Below, in pieces: positions 45,469 to 55,614 of a stretch of 64,000 bases of DNA; position 1 is the first letter of the stretch, and each line of letters opens with the position of its first letter. Below the pieces are notes generated by a model, which was given only the letters and a program-made list of their open reading frames with translations, searched no databases and was not told the DNA's origin. The stretch is from positions 28,844,390-28,908,389 of the forward strand of contig CM077151.1 in NCBI GenBank assembly GCA_039583875.1. The letters are read 5' to 3'. The translations under genes and the position numbers were made by a program. The DNA is from Platanthera guangdongensis. Taxonomy: Eukaryota; Streptophyta; Magnoliopsida; Asparagales; Orchidaceae.

Positions 45469-46969
45469 CTCCCCCGCAAGCTGGAGCGTACAAGTCGTAG
45501 GCGCCAAGCTTGGATAAGAACTGATAGTATAGCGGCCTGGAGAGAGCTTTCGTCAGGATGTCCGCAACTTGGTCGGTAGCAGGAACATGCTCCAAATCTA
45601 TCTTCTTTGACTGTACCTTTTCCCGGATAAAGTGACAGTCAACTTCGATATGCTTTGTTCGTTCGTGAAAAACCGGATTCTTGGCAATATGGATTGCTGC
45701 TTGACTGTCGCAAAATAAGGTTGCCGGAGATGAGAGACGAACACCTAAGTCTCCCAGAAGGCCTTCAAGCCAGGTTAGCTCAGAGACAACAGCAGCCATA
45801 GCCCGGTACTCAGCTTCGGCAGAGGAACGCGCAACCACATTCTGTTTCTTGCTACGCCAAGTTATGAGGTGTCCACCAAAGTAAGTGCAGAATCCAGTTG
45901 TGGAGCGTCTATCATCAATAGATCCTGCGTAATCAGCGTCAGAATACGCGACAAGAGATAGAGATGTGGATGGCTTGTACACGAGTCCTTGTCCGGGGGC
46001 GATCTTGAGATATCGAAGGATGCGCTCGACAGCTTGAAGATGAGATGTCCGAGGAGCGTGCATGAAACGGCTCACAACTCCTACAGCAAATGAGATGTCT
46101 GGTCGAGTCACCGTAAGGTAGATCAGCTTCCCAACCAAGCGTCTGTAATATTCCGGATTTGTAAGTAGCTTGTCAGAGTCAGAGCTATGGGCCGAGAGCT
46201 TGTGATTTGCGTCCATAGGAGTCTCCGCAGGTTTGCACCCAGAATAACCTGCATCACGAAGGAGGTCCATACAGTACTTCCTTTGAGATATCACAAGACC
46301 ATCAGGGCGTCGGGCGACCTCGAGCCCAAGAAAGTGTCGAAGGTTGCCCAGATCTTTGGTTTGAAAGTCAGAATTCAACTGTGCCTTGATCTGTTGTATT
46401 TCTGCCGTGTCGTCGCCAGTAATCAGGATATCATCAACGTAGACCAGAAGAATCACAGTCCCAGTTGACCGATGTCGGGTGAAGAGAGAAAAATCAGCCG
46501 AGCTCCGAGTGAAGGCACTAGCACAGACCACCTTACTGAACTTTTCAAACCACGCACGCGGGGACTGTTTGAGACCATAAATGGATTTTCGAAGATGACA
46601 GACCAAAGACTCCCCCGTGGTCTCAAACCCGGGAGGCTGCTGCATAAAAACTGTCTCCTGTAGATCGTCGTTGAGGAAGGCATTCTTGATATCCAGCTGA
46701 TAAAGGGGCCAGTGACGATGAACAGCCAAGGAGAGAAGAACGCGAACCGTGTTCAATTTTGCCACGGGAGAGAATGTTTCCTCGTAATCAAGGCCATGTT
46801 GCTGAGTAAACCCCCGGGCCACAAGACGGGCCTTCAGACGGTCGATAGTGCCATCCGCCGCATGTTTAATGACAAAGACCCATTTGCAGCTAACAGGGGT
46901 GTGGCCAGCAGGAAGAGGAACCAGATCCCAGGTCTGGTTAGCCCAGAGAGCCTGCATTTCATCGTGCAT
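45449..46969 (-). pseudogene. Copia B pol, part 2: reverse transcriptase and RNase H
   Basis: 506 residues, in the same frame as the upstream part, from which one TGA (46977-46979) separates it. RT: 'WDLVPLPAG', 'DIKNAFLNDDLQETV', 'YGLKQSPRAWFEKFS' and the catalytic 'YVDD' (residues 177-180). RNase H: 'AYSDADYAGS' (about 341-350), 'SSAEAEYRAM' (382-391), 'LFCDSQAAIHIA'. No other stop or shift. Copia pol at the stop position normally has a coding codon in the linker before RT. Readthrough is conceivable but untested; as it stands translation would end after integrase. Confidence 0.93.
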
Positions 46970-46978
46970 AGCAGCCCG

Positions 46979-48637
46979 TCATCCTGGGTGGTGAAGCGCC
47001 TCCTGCACATTGTTAGGAAGAAAAATAGAGGAAAGGGAGGTGGAAAATGCGTAGTGAGGCGGTGTTAGCCGATGTAGAGAGACGTAGTTGGCCAAGGGAT
47101 GAGCTGTAGATACGGGAGCGCGATCAACCGCAGCCGAACTATCGCTGGCAGCAGGGAGCTGGGGCACGGGAGCATCCTTGGATGGGCGACGAGAGTAGAC
47201 ACGGATTAGCGGTGGAGGAACCCGAGGAGGAACGGGGGGGGAGGAGGAAGAAGACGGCACAGATGGCGTGACCGGGACAACGGGCCGGGGAAGAGATGGA
47301 GCAGAAGACGAGGGAGCAGAAGACGAGGTGGTGCTGGGTAAGTGGAAGGGCTGGTCTTCGCAGAAGGTGACATCCGCAGAAACGACCATTTTGCCGGTAG
47401 TAGGAGAGTAGCAGACGTACCCCTTTTTAGTGCGGGAGTAGCCAACAAACATATACTTAACGGCCCGAGGAGCAAGTTTGTCGGAAGGAGGGCCAAGAAG
47501 GTGGACATAACAAACACATCCGAAGATCCGTGGTGGGAGAGAGGGGAGGGGGATGGAGGGATAGAGGAGTTGGATGGGCGAGGCAAAGTCAAGGACAGAG
47601 GAGGGAAGGCGGTTGATGAGATGACAAGCGGTGGAAACAACAAAGTTCCAATATTCGGTGGGAACGTGCATTTGGAACATAAGGGAGCGGGCAACATCGA
47701 GAAGATGACGATTTTTGCGTTCGGCCACCTCGTTTTGCTGAGGGGTATACGCACAAGAAGTTTGATGGATGACACCAAAGTCAGTGCAGAGAGTGGAGAA
47801 GGCACGACCCGTATATTCCCGAGCATTATCAGTGCGAATGATTTTGAGAGGAGTGGCGAACTGCGTACGCATCTCAAGTAGAAAGGCGCGAAAGACAGAG
47901 GGAAGTTCAGTGCGATCATGTAGTAAATAGAGACACGTGGTACGGGAGTAATCGTCAATGAACGTGACAAAATACCGAAAGCCAAAAATACTAGGGATCC
48001 TATAAGGACCCCAAATATCAGAATGAACTAACGATAAGGGAGTAGTACTCCTGGCACACGCTGGGGGGAAAGAGGAACGGTGTTGTTTGCCGTAGACACA
48101 AGATTCACAGGAGAACTCCTGTAAAGATATATCAGGAAGAGCCCGCTTGAGAATCGGAAGGGGAGCATGTCCAAGACGGCAATGCCAATCAACAGTAGAG
48201 ATGGTGGAGAGAAGAGTTGGTGGGATATCCAAGATGTACAACCCATTCACCAGCTGCCCCTGACCAATGGTACTCCGGGTGCGGCGATCCTGCATAAGAA
48301 AAGAAGAGGGTGAAAATGTAATACAACAGTCAAGGTCGTGTGTGAGACGACTAACTGATAATAAATTGAAGGGAGACCCCGGAACGTGAAGAACCGAGGA
48401 AAGCGAAAGGGTTGGCGTAAGCTGAAGATCAGCGGAGCCAAAGACGGGGAGGGTGTCACCGTTGGCCACAGTGATGCGAGCAGGATGAGGCATTTGGAGA
48501 TACGCTGGGGGCTTCTGGGAGGAGATATGGTGAGTAGCGCCAGAATCAACGATCCAACAAGGATGATGAGAGAGGCAGGTGATACCCTCCGTAGAGAAGG
48601 ACACAACAGAGGTGACAGCTGAAGCAGCAGGCGCCAT
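46979..48637 (-). pseudogene. Copia B pol, part 1: protease and integrase
   Basis: 552 residues from an ATG at 48637. Aspartic protease active site 'WIVDSGATHH' (Asp31). GAG-pre-integrase zinc finger His152/His157 and Cys177/Cys180. Integrase core 'HSDIWGPYRI' (Asp207), 'RTDNAREYTG' (Asp270) and 'NEVAERKNR' (Glu306), i.e. DD35E spacing is correct. 'GCVCYVHL' and 'KYMFVGYS' follow, then a Pro/Ser-rich linker. All catalytic residues are intact. The frame starts at the protease: the usual gag of about 300 residues is absent. It ends at a TGA (46977-46979) in the linker before RT. Confidence 0.93.
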
Positions 48638-48639
48638 GC

Positions 48640-49680
48640 GGTGACAGAGACGAGGCCGGGCGGCTAGCGGAGAGGAAGTCGGCGACTAGCAGAAGGGAGG
48701 CCGGCGGCGAGCAGGAACAGTCTGCGGCGGACTGGAGTCGGTCGAGGCGAGTAGGGCAGACCGCAGCGGGTAGAGAGCCCACGCATACAGAGAGAGGCCG
48801 CAGAGGGAAGAGAGAGGTCGCGCGGACAGAGACAGGCCGCAGCGGGCAGAGACAGGCCGCAGCGGGCAGAGGAAGCGCCGGAGGAAACTGCGACCAAGAT
48901 GCAGGCGAGAAGGAGACAGCCCGCACGGTCAGGCAGATCTTAGCAGCGGACAGAGAAGGAGGCCGCGACGAGTAGGGAGGCCGCGGCGGACAGAAAAGAG
49001 GCCGCAGGCAAGACAGGCCGCGAACAAGCAAAGAGCGCAGGAGCGGACTGACGAGAGGCCGCGACTAGGAGAGAGGCCGCAGCGGACGGGTAAGAAGGTG
49101 GTCCCACGGAGAGAGAAAAGGCTATAAAAGAGAGCGTCCGCAGCAAGAGAGAAGAAGAGCGCACAACGGACAAGAAGAGAGTCCGCAGCGGACAGGAGCA
49201 GTCCGCAAGAGATTGCGGAAAGGGAGTCCGCGAGCAAAGAGGCTCGAGCGGACAGAAGCAGAGCGAGCTAGAGTGGAGCAGTCCGCGAGCAAAGAGACTC
49301 GAGCGGACACAAGAGAGCGGTCAGCGGACAGGAAGGAACGCCCGCAGCGGATAGAAGAGGTGGGCCCCACGAGTCAGAGCAGAAGATGGCTATAAGAAGC
49401 CTGAGAAGGGTGGAACCACGGAGAGAGAGAGAAGAGAGACGGATGCAGAGGAGCAGTCCGCAGGAGACCGGAGCGGACAGAAAGGCAGTCCGCAGGAGAG
49501 CTGAGCGGACAGAAAAAAAGGGAGTCCGCAGGGAAGGCGGACAAAAAAAAAAAAAGGCAGTCCGCAGAGAGGCGGACAGAAAGACAGTCCGCAGGAGACC
49601 GGATCGGACAGAGTGGCAGTCCGCAGGAGAGCGGAGCGGACAGAAAAGGCAGTCCGCAGCTAGAGGGAACCTAGCTCTGA
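48640..49680 (-). repeat. GC-rich repeat region replacing gag in copia B
   Basis: It is made of degenerate units of about 14-30 bp around 'gcagtccgcaggag' and 'gcggacagaa', densest at 49440-49670. It occupies the place of the 5' leader and gag. Frames across it are Arg/Ser/Cys/Leu-rich repeat by-products with no gag motif. Confidence 0.88.
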
Positions 49681-49685
49681 TACCA

Positions 49686-49858
49686 TGTAGAAATAGGCCC
49701 AAAACCTTGTATATGTATATTCCCATTTATAGTTACAGGTATACACACTCTTATATATGAGAAGAAGGAAGAGAGAAATCCTAATACATGATGTGGGACT
49801 AATACAAGAAGAGAAAAAAGAAGAAACAACATGGGCCCTTAAATGGGCTTTTCTAACA
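49686..49858 (-). repeat. 5' LTR of copia B
   Basis: 173 bp; nearly identical to 45299-45468. Reverse-strand TATA-like 'catatataagagtg' is near 49747-49760. Confidence 0.96.
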
Positions 49859-49863
49859 CACTC

Positions 49864-50051
49864 AATAGATCATTAGCCCTCTCAGTATAACCAGTGAAAG
49901 AGACTTTGGTCATTTTATTTAATAAGCAAGACTCGCATCTCTCAAATAATTCATAATCAAATGAGTCCAACAGTGCATCTTTATGGAGCTTGAATATGCG
50001 CTTCTCATTTATATGACCTAAACGATAATGTGAAAAGTACGTAGAATTCAA
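49864..50051 (-). pseudogene. Copia A GAG-pre-integrase zinc finger
   Basis: 'HYRLGHINEKRI' and 'CESCLLNKM' give the H-x3-4-H...C-x2-C finger, with 'GYTERANDLLS' after it. The frame then runs into copia B and resumes at 45298. Confidence 0.85.
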
Positions 50052-50479
50052 GTCAATGTCTTTACCTTTTTAGTATTTTTTGTGTTATAGATCGGCTGGT
50101 TTAAGTTCAAAACATACAAAGCAATAAACATCTAAGGTATGTTATAACAAACATTATTTTTATAAATAGAACAACTATTGTTCTTAATTATAAAAGAAAA
50201 GTCATTCATGTTCAAACATGAAATATTAATAATATTTCTAGTTATAGCAATAACATAATAACAATTATTTAGTTCAATAATAAGTTGGTCTACAAGCAGT
50301 TCAATTTGGTTCGGTTTTAGATAAAATCGAAACTGAACCGAATAGCCTCGGTTTTTACACACTCAAAACTAAAATCGAGCCGAAACTGATCGGTTTGGTT
50401 TTTTAACATTGGTTCGATTTTCAGGCAAACTTAAAACAATGGTTCGGTTTGGGCAGTTTCTTGTCAATCTCATTCATAT

Positions 50480-51290
50480 TATAGTTCAAGCCGAACTGCT
50501 CATAACTGCCCGATAACGATTGCAAAATCGGATCAGTAGCCAACTTTTGACCTAAGGGTAATTCCAGTCTCTCAAGGTTCTAAATGTACTCAATCATCTT
50601 GAGCACATGAGTCCCAACTGAGTCTCGAGCTCTCATCTTGCACTGAAACGTCTTGGATATATCAAACCTCACTTGTCAAGCTTGTGCTTCGAACATTTTC
50701 TTGAGGTGCTCAATTATCTCAAAACTACACATGCTCTCGTGTTACTTTTGAAGCTCATAGATTATGGTAGTAAGCATGAGACAATCAACATCCAGAGAGT
50801 CATCTTCATAATTCTTGTAAGCATCTTTGTCTGCTCGGGATGCAAATCTGACTGGCTCCTCGGGGGGATCCTGTTCTAAGATATAGAGCTTGTGTTTTTG
50901 CCTGAGGACAATTCTTAGATTTCTATACCAGTTAAGAAAAAATTTCTCGTTCAGCTTATCCTTCTCAAAGATAGCTCTTAAGGACGGGATGAAGTGTGAT
51001 CTACTTGTCATGGTAGTTCTACAATAATTGTGCAAAATAAATTTTAGTACTATATTTAAAATACATTTTTTAATAAAGTCTTTTATTAAAACTTTCACTA
51101 TTATGTTCAAATTGATAATTTTACTCTCTAGTGGACATGATCCATATTTCACCCCATCATATGTCAGTTTTTGGTGATCACCCATAATGTGAAAATTTAG
51201 ATAGGCAAACTTTGTCAATTGCATCACCATACAATTCTTGTATGGTTGGTGAATAACATTTATTTGCATCTATTTTACGGTATATGTCAA
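50480..51290 (-). pseudogene. Copia A gag, broken
   Basis: Reverse strand: 'FFLNWYRNLRIVLRQKHKLY', 'EEPVRFASRADKDAYKNY' and 'DDSLDVDCLMLTTI' match the start of copia gag (UBN2-type). In another frame, 'KMRARDSVGTHVLKMIEYI' and 'LATDPILQSLSGSYEQFGLN' continue it. Several stops. A 'ggttcggtt'-rich insertion follows at about 50290-50480. Confidence 0.88.
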
Positions 51291-51886
51291 CCATATGTCT
51301 TTAGACACTCAACCGTTGAGGTCTCCTGAGTAAGTAAGACATGATGTCGACAGCAGGATATCATAATTATTCACTCACACTTTACTAAGATAGATTAATG
51401 CATCTTAATTTGACAAGCACGCACTTCATCGATTGAGGCAGAAACGGCCATTGAAAGACATTCGAACACTTAATATACATTTTAAGGGATTTTCCATGAT
51501 ATGTGATTAACGATCAATCACTTGCACACATTTACAAAAATTCATGAAAAACTTTACAACATTCTCATTTCAGATACATCACAGATATGCATTAAAGAAA
51601 ATCATCAACAATTGATGTAAAAATGGGATAAAATTGAACATTTAAAGCTGTTTTGAATTTTTAGATTTACATGTATCACAACGAAATCACAGGCGTTCCT
51701 GGAGGGGTTCCAAGGAGATGCGTCCCTGGCGGGGTCTTATGGGTAGAGCCCCTAACGTGGTCCAAGGGGCAGTGCCCCTGACGGTGGTCTAGGGCATTTA
51801 GAACAGTTCTAAATCTCTTGATTTACACGCAATGAATTCAGAAAATTTCTAAAAATGGTAATAGTGAAACCTCGCTCTGATAGCAC

Positions 51887-52385
51887 TGTTGGGTTTTCTA
51901 CTGGGTTGACACATCAAATGTGCACGGTGGAATGAAGTTCAAGAAAACCCTAAACAAAACTGGATTTTGCGAAAACCATTATTCAAGAAATAAATGCAAC
52001 AAGTGCAAAGTACCTATACGGAATCGAGTCTCAACTCGATTGAATGCTCCAGAAATAATTTTGTCAGAACCGGAATCAAATCCCGAGTCTTCTTCTTCAG
52101 TCTGTGTCTGATTCGAGATCAACGACATGATAGTGTTCTTCGTTGAGTCCATCAAAGCACATGAGTAGATATGAACATTTACGGGATATTCACACTAACG
52201 GGAGAAACACCTTGCAATCGTCACACGAAAGCAAGGTTGGAGAAGAGATCGAGGTATTCGTCTCCACGAACTGCTAGGTTCAATTGCAAGAGAGGATCGT
52301 GGCGCTAAATTCTGATTCGTTAAAGGAAGCCACCGAATCTCTGAACTCTTCAGAAAAGTGATCAGGAATAGTCAAAGCATTAACC
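51887..52385 (-). repeat. Second, truncated copia A LTR
   Basis: It begins next to its own primer-site sequence ('ctctgatagcactg', one base changed) and matches the first ~500 bp (genomic left side) of the other LTRs. It then breaks into unrelated sequence (52386-52840). Confidence 0.85.
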
Positions 52386-52955
52386 CTATATAATGAAGCG
52401 CGAGGAGCAGTTCGCGCATTTTGATTATTCTTATGGTGCAAGATGGAAGATTTGATTAGTCTTATGGACCAAGTGCAATTTTCCTTCCTATGAACACTTA
52501 AAAATTTTCAAAATAATTTACTTTACGCTCAAATATACTGTGTTTCATTAGATTAAAATGGTGGTGGATGCTCCCATATTTATATGTTTGGGGACGTGCA
52601 TAAATTGAAGACAAATTTCTCATTGACTTCCCAAGTTGAGCCTACAAAGCAATATACTCATTATTGCACAAAATTAGTTAGTACATACTAGAATCAGGAC
52701 TTCAAATCGTCATGCCACCATGCATCAGAGCATGAATTCTTAATCCATTATCACAAGGGTAGGAAAACCACTAATTTACAAATGGTTTAGCTTATATAAA
52801 GTTCCGGGAAATTTTAATAAAAGAAAATCATCAACATTTGATGATCACGAAATAAATCTGGACATTTAGAACAGTTCTAAATCTCCTGATTTACACGCAC
52901 TAGATTCAGCAAACTTCTGGAAAATGGTAATCGTGAAATCTCGCTCTGATACCAC

Positions 52956-54099
52956 TAATTGGGTTTTATACTGAATTGACACATCAGATGTGCTCAGCGG
53001 AATGGAGTTTAAGAAAACGCTAAACAAAATTGGATCTTGCGAAAATCATTATTCAAGAAATGAATGCAACAAGTGCAAAGTACTTGTACGGAATCGAGTC
53101 TCAACTCGATTGAGATGCTCCATAAATAGCTTTGTCAGAACTGGAATCAAATCCCGAGTCTTCTTCTTCATTTTGTGTCTGATTCGAGATCAACAACTAG
53201 ATGGTGCTCTTCTTTGAGTCTACGAAAGCACAAAAGTAAATATGCACCTTTACGGGATATCCACACTAACGGGAGAAACACCTTGCTATCATCACATGAA
53301 AGCAGGCTGGAGGAGAGATTGAGGTTTTCGTCTCTACGAACTGCTAGGCTCGATTGCAGGAGAGGCGTCAACGCTAAGTTCTGATTCATCAAAGGAAGTC
53401 GTCGGCTTCGCTGTTCTCTGAACTCTTCAGAAAAGGACTCGGGAAAGTCAAAGCATTAACCTTAGATTTGAAATTATATCTATATATAATGTTCAGTGAA
53501 CCGGGTTCAACTACAACATGAATTACCTTGAGAAAAGTCGAACCGGGTTCAGGGTTTAAGACATGGAGAAATAGAACTTTCTTCTGCTGATTTGGCTGGA
53601 TGTCTAGTCGAATTCATCTAGTAATTCAGCTAGACCATCCAGTCGAATGGATAGACTGTCCGGTCAAACCTGTCCAGTCGATACTGAACTTATCTAGCCG
53701 AATCTTCTAGGTGTTTGGATAGACAATCTAGCCGAATCTGTCAAGACAACTATGAACTGTCAAGACGAATTCTTTTATACAATCTACTCGAATTCTTCCA
53801 AACCATCTAGTTGAATTCTTTCATACCATCTAAACGAATTCTTCCAAACTATCTAGTCAAATTCTTTCAGACCATTTAGTTGAATTCTTCCGGACCATCT
53901 GGTTGAATTCTTTCCAAACGAGCTATACTTTCTCCCACTCATCTAAGTTTAGCTCTACACTCATATCCTATATGAGTCGAACCACCCCGATCAATTATTC
54001 AATTTCTCGTACGTTATTATGTGCGACCTCATAAGCACATATTACGTTAACAGTGATACTAATTCGTTGACTACTTTTAGATCACCTAAGATTCCAACA
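52956..54099 (-). repeat. Outer 5' LTR of copia A
   Basis: About 1.14 kb, next to an intact primer-site sequence ('ctctgataccacta', 52943-52956). Its 53580-53930 part repeats the ~22-bp 'gaattcttcc' minisatellite seen in the 3' LTR. Confidence 0.88.
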
Positions 54100-55614
54100 G
54101 GATTTACGTTTAACCCATAACCAAGATACATGTGAGGATTTAATTTGGAGAACTTGCAATAAGGAATAGTGGCACAATTTACAAAAACAAACACACAAGG
54201 TGACTTTTACGAGAGGCGATCGGAGTCAAACCCAGTAAGCATCCGCTAAAAATAAAGTACGCACAATGTACACTTTGCAGTTTGGTATTCCAGCCCACCC
54301 TCAACTGGATCAACATCAGTTCGCTACAAGATGGATATACACAATATAATATGAACACAAGTTACCTACAATGAAGAACAAGAAGAACCACAGTGATCCT
54401 CTCTGAGAAGTCTTCACTAATAACTTGCACTTCAAAAATGATCCTCTTCTGATAGTAGAGCTTTCACATCAACGTCGACATATAACGTTTGAACAATAAG
54501 CAAAGTCAAGGAAGAGTGCTGTCAACTTTATCCAAGGTTGTCAACTAACATCTTCTGCTCTGCTTTTCAATTTATTTGGAAAACATTGCTGCTCTGCTCC
54601 TCCAATGCAGTCGGACAGCCCTGCTTCACAGCTCATCTCATCCACTGCAATCTCTAGGGTAAAAAATGATGAACCTCTGTTACCATGAGGAAAATAACAC
54701 ATGTAAATTATGAAATAACTTGATGCAATCACGAGGTGTGTTTGTGTCCAATTTCAGGAGGTTGGTTCCTCCTAGAAGCACCTCTCCAAAATGAGAGTCT
54801 CAAACCTAGAAGATAGAAGATGATCCTAACACTCCCATGCCACCTCCTTATATAGGGTGAGGGGGCTCACATAAACCCTAATGCATATTATTTAAAATAG
54901 ACATTACAACGATACTAATAATATATGCATGCGTAGTTAAATAAGTTTATTAAATGATTCAAATATTAGTAGCTTCTTCGAAATGATTTTTGAAAATGAT
55001 GCAGTATTACCGAGAGGTTTGCCGCCCATCAAATGAATCTCCCTTTCAAGCCAAGATATCTTTAATCAACAATGATACTGATGGACTTAGGCTTTGGGCG
55101 ATTTTTCTGTCGTATTTAAAAAAACACGCAAATGCTGTTTTTTGCATGTTTGAATAGCCTTCGTTTAGAACCACCAATCACTCAAAACATCGTGTCATGC
55201 CTGATTTCAACTGCAAGGAGGGAGCTCCATTTAATCCCAACCACAACCATCTCCAGCCGCGGCCACCCGCCCAAACAGACCCATAATCCCAACCATCCAG
55301 TGCTACGAATCACCATTAGATATGATTCCAAATCCAACATTAGAACTGATTCCAAGGCACATCTGTCCCAGTATTTTCTTTCTCCCAAGCATTATTTTTA
55401 CTGTAATAGTTTTGTCTCATTCAATAAGTTAGCTCAAGGAAAATTTTGGTCCATAACTTCGGCACAATCCCTAAAAACTCAAGCTAATGAACCTTCTTAA
55501 ATCACTAATTCCAGAAAGATGCTGACATCTCGAGACTTTCATGCACTTTCAGGAGCTGAAACTCAACCAAAACAACCCAAGATCTCGCAGCATGCAGTTT
55601 CCCTGTCAACTTCT
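54100..55614. other. Spacer between copia A and the PPR gene
   Basis: No clear gene. A reverse-strand TATA-like 'cctatataagg' (about 54849-54859) precedes a short frame at 54732-54541 with 'LEIAVDEMSCEAGLSDCIGG', exon-like but unrecognised. The 55132-55500 frame has no domain and is probably chance. Confidence 0.45.

Larger units (their letters stand above)
45299..49858 (-). mobile_element. Copia element B: young, nested, no gag
   Basis: LTRs 45299-45468 (170 bp) and 49686-49858 (173 bp) differ by one base and one 3-bp indel. Target duplication CACTC lies on both sides (45294-45298, 49859-49863). Reverse strand: primer site 'tggtatcagagctag' next to the right LTR, about 1 kb of GC-rich repeats, a pol frame (48637-45449) with one stop, and the polypurine 'gcgggggag' next to the left LTR. 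There is no gag between primer site and protease. Confidence 0.96.
40765..54099 (-). mobile_element. Copia element A, old, reverse strand, with nested and tandem insertions
   Basis: The reverse-strand order is LTR (54099-52956), primer site, a second truncated LTR (about 52385-51887) with its own primer site, gag (51290-50480), protease/zinc-finger region, integrase split by a nested element (45299-49858), RT (about 44600-43300), RNase H (about 43250-42890), a long 3' non-coding part, polypurine tract, LTR (41859-40765). All coding parts carry stops. Possible target duplication ggatt/gggtt with one mismatch. Confidence 0.85.

Noticed and set aside
48546..49760. Ser/Leu/Arg-rich frames as a possible gag of copia B
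   Set aside because: No gag motif or zinc knuckle, and all come from 'gcagtccgc' repeats.
55132..55500. 122-aa frame downstream of the PPR gene
   Set aside because: No domain, AT-rich composition, no splice or promoter signals; probably chance.
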